This document shows, one piece after another, positions 62,871 through 64,000 of a DNA stretch of 64,000 nucleotides. Numbering within the stretch: the first letter of the stretch is position 1; the number at the start of each line of letters is the position of its first letter. Both the position numbers and the translations under genes were made by a program. Origin of the DNA: Tenacibaculum sp. MAR_2010_89 (GTDB lineage Bacteria > Bacteroidota > Bacteroidia > Flavobacteriales > Flavobacteriaceae); assembly GCF_900105985.1 (NCBI RefSeq), contig NZ_FNUB01000005.1:2046001-2110000 (forward strand), read 5' to 3'. The notes beneath the pieces are model-generated. The model was not told where the DNA came from. It ran no database searches and saw only the letters and a program-made list of their open reading frames with translations.

Positions 62871-62998
62871 TTATTTAAGTGATAGTAAATTAACCCTTCA
62901 AAAATTAAAATCTATCCTTTCAATTCTAGTATGCTTAGTCGTTAGTTAATAGCAATCATTACAAATAAAAAAAATATTTTTTAAGTTATAAACTTTTT

Positions 62999-63946
62999 TT
63001 ATTTTTCATTATTAAATATTTCTTTAACAGCTACTTGATATTTTTTTTGATTCCCTGCTTTTTTTATTTTCTTGTAAGTTTTTCTTGGGTCAGAAAAAGA
63101 TTTAGAAAAGTATTCCCAAAAACCGAGCATTTTCATTTTAATAGGAGTAGGACCAGACAATGCCTCGTCGTATTGTTGATAAATTTCATTATGAAAAGCT
63201 TCAAAACGTTGCCATCTATCAGTAGGATATTCTGTAGTGTTATCTTTTATCATTTGTGGTAAAAACGGATCAGCAATTAAACCTCGTCCAATCATAAAAT
63301 GAGTAATGCTAGGAAAACGTTCTGTCATTAACTTGAATCCTTCTACAGAAGTAATATCGCCATTATAGTATAATTGATGTTTTGAAGTATCAATACATTT
63401 TTGAAAAGCGTCTAAATCAACTCCACCTTTATATAATTGCTTTCCTATTCGTGCATGAATGGCTACATTTTTAAGAGGATATTTATCTAAAGTAGGGAAT
63501 GCGTGTAGAATTTCTTCGCTATTTTCATATCCCATTCGCATTTTCATAGAAACTAAAATATCAGTTTCATTATGTGCTTTAGATAAAACTTCATCAATTC
63601 TTGCTGGGTTACAAATTAAACCAGATCCCATTCCTGATTTTGTAACCATTGGATAGGGGCACCCCAAATTCCAATTTAATTCTTTGTAACCAAGACTTTG
63701 TACATATTTAGCTACAAATAAAAATTCATCAGGATCATTTGTTATTACCTGTGGTATAACCGTTAAAGTTGTGTTATTTTCAGGTTGTAAATCACGTTCA
63801 TAACTTGATTTTATTTTAAATTTCCCATTTAAACGAATATAAGGGGCATAAAAAGTATCAATACCACCAAAATATTTGTTTTGTGCATTTCTAAAACGGA
63901 AATCTGTAAAACCTTGTAAAGGTGATGAAAGTAAGGTAAAACTCAT
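62999..63946 (-). CDS. tRNA-dihydrouridine synthase
   Basis: 315 residues. FMN TIM-barrel: LLSSPLQGFTDFRFR at the start, LNWNLGCPYPMVTKSGMGSGL with the catalytic Cys (about 95), VSMKMRMGYEN, NVAIHARIGKQLYKGGVD, LYYNGDI and HFMIGRGLIADPFL. These are the Dus signatures, which reduce uridine to dihydrouridine in tRNA D-loops. It is of the DusC-like length; the exact position specificity is not assigned. Monocistronic. Confidence 0.93.
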   Translation of the reverse strand: MSFTLLSSPLQGFTDFRFRNAQNKYFGGIDTFYAPYIRLNGKFKIKSSYERDLQPENNTTLTVIPQVITNDPDEFLFVAKYVQSLGYKELNWNLGCPYPMVTKSGMGSGLICNPARIDEVLSKAHNETDILVSMKMRMGYENSEEILHAFPTLDKYPLKNVAIHARIGKQLYKGGVDLDAFQKCIDTSKHQLYYNGDITSVEGFKLMTERFPSITHFMIGRGLIADPFLPQMIKDNTTEYPTDRWQRFEAFHNEIYQQYDEALSGPTPIKMKMLGFWEYFSKSFSDPRKTYKKIKKAGNQKKYQVAVKEIFNNEK

Positions 63947-64000
63947 AGTAAATTCAAAGCTGCAAATATAGCAGACTTATCTGTGATATTTTAACTATAA

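Overview
The window is AT-rich chromosomal DNA from a marine-type Flavobacteriaceae bacterium, plausibly near Tenacibaculum or Polaribacter. The genus is inference. The supporting signs are a perfect Bacteroidetes-type promoter (TTTG-N19-TAnnTTTG) in front of the tRNA-His gene, starts without clear Shine-Dalgarno sequences, many Flavobacteria-typical families (DUF1572, DUF4252, DUF2147, GDYXXLXY, DUF4401, LytTR two-component system, CarboxypepD_reg/TonB receptor), and bacillithiol biosynthesis (BshB1). No IS element, integrase, CRISPR array or rRNA operon is visible.

Layout. 0-4.3 kb: the 3' end of valS, then folD, ffh and a DoxX-like membrane protein on the minus strand. 4.3-9.1 kb: small maintenance enzymes (GNAT, DUF1572, MsrB, alpha/beta hydrolase), a secreted M48 protease and a UMF1 transporter. 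9.2-16.1 kb: a 1590-residue tandem UvrA-like ATPase with four ABC cassettes, then three poorly known minus-strand genes. 16.2-20.5 kb: a TonB-dependent receptor followed by an overlapping LytS/LytTR pair, with a 21-bp-phased direct repeat ahead of the receptor. 20.6-32.4 kb (minus strand): AraC/ABM genes, histidine degradation genes hutG and hutI, a SnoaL-like lipoprotein, a second AraC gene, an RNA methyltransferase, two exported amidohydrolases and a YCF48-like lipoprotein. 32.4-37.2 kb: patatin and DUF72, then two S41 lipoprotein paralogs, one of which appears to lack catalytic residues. 37.3-42.8 kb: an ECF sigma/anti-sigma/DUF4252 operon, an M1 aminopeptidase and MsrA. 42.8-49.5 kb: DUF2147, a Crp-family regulator, a KdsC-like phosphatase, DUF2520, MATE, a PLP lyase, bshB1 and tRNA-His. 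50.0-52.5 kb: a DUF2157/DUF4401/GDYXXLXY membrane operon.

52.5-63.0 kb is the accessory part and the most interesting. In otherwise gene-poor DNA it holds four short minus-strand genes encoding peptides of 44-58 residues. All share a double-glycine leader ending INGG at residue 23, followed by unrelated cysteine-containing cores (4, 4, 2 and 6 Cys). Three of the four have alternating GTAAGG/CCTTAC half-sites, phased at 11 bp, about 71-77 bp upstream of the start. The peptides are interspersed with at least ten gene-less minus-strand terminator hairpins. These fall into repeat families of about 160 bp, many with GGGG in a loop, and look like arrays of small RNA genes or relics of peptide genes. 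Plus-strand genes in the same stretch encode a MESH1-like HD hydrolase, a Crp/Fnr regulator and a hexameric tyrosine-coordinated haem protein (HTHP) with a CRP-like GTGA-N6-TCAC site. No processing transporter is present, so peptide export would have to be supplied from elsewhere in the genome.

The right end carries a DUF4419 lipoprotein, another Crp/Fnr regulator, a DJ-1/PfpI protein and a tRNA-dihydrouridine synthase.
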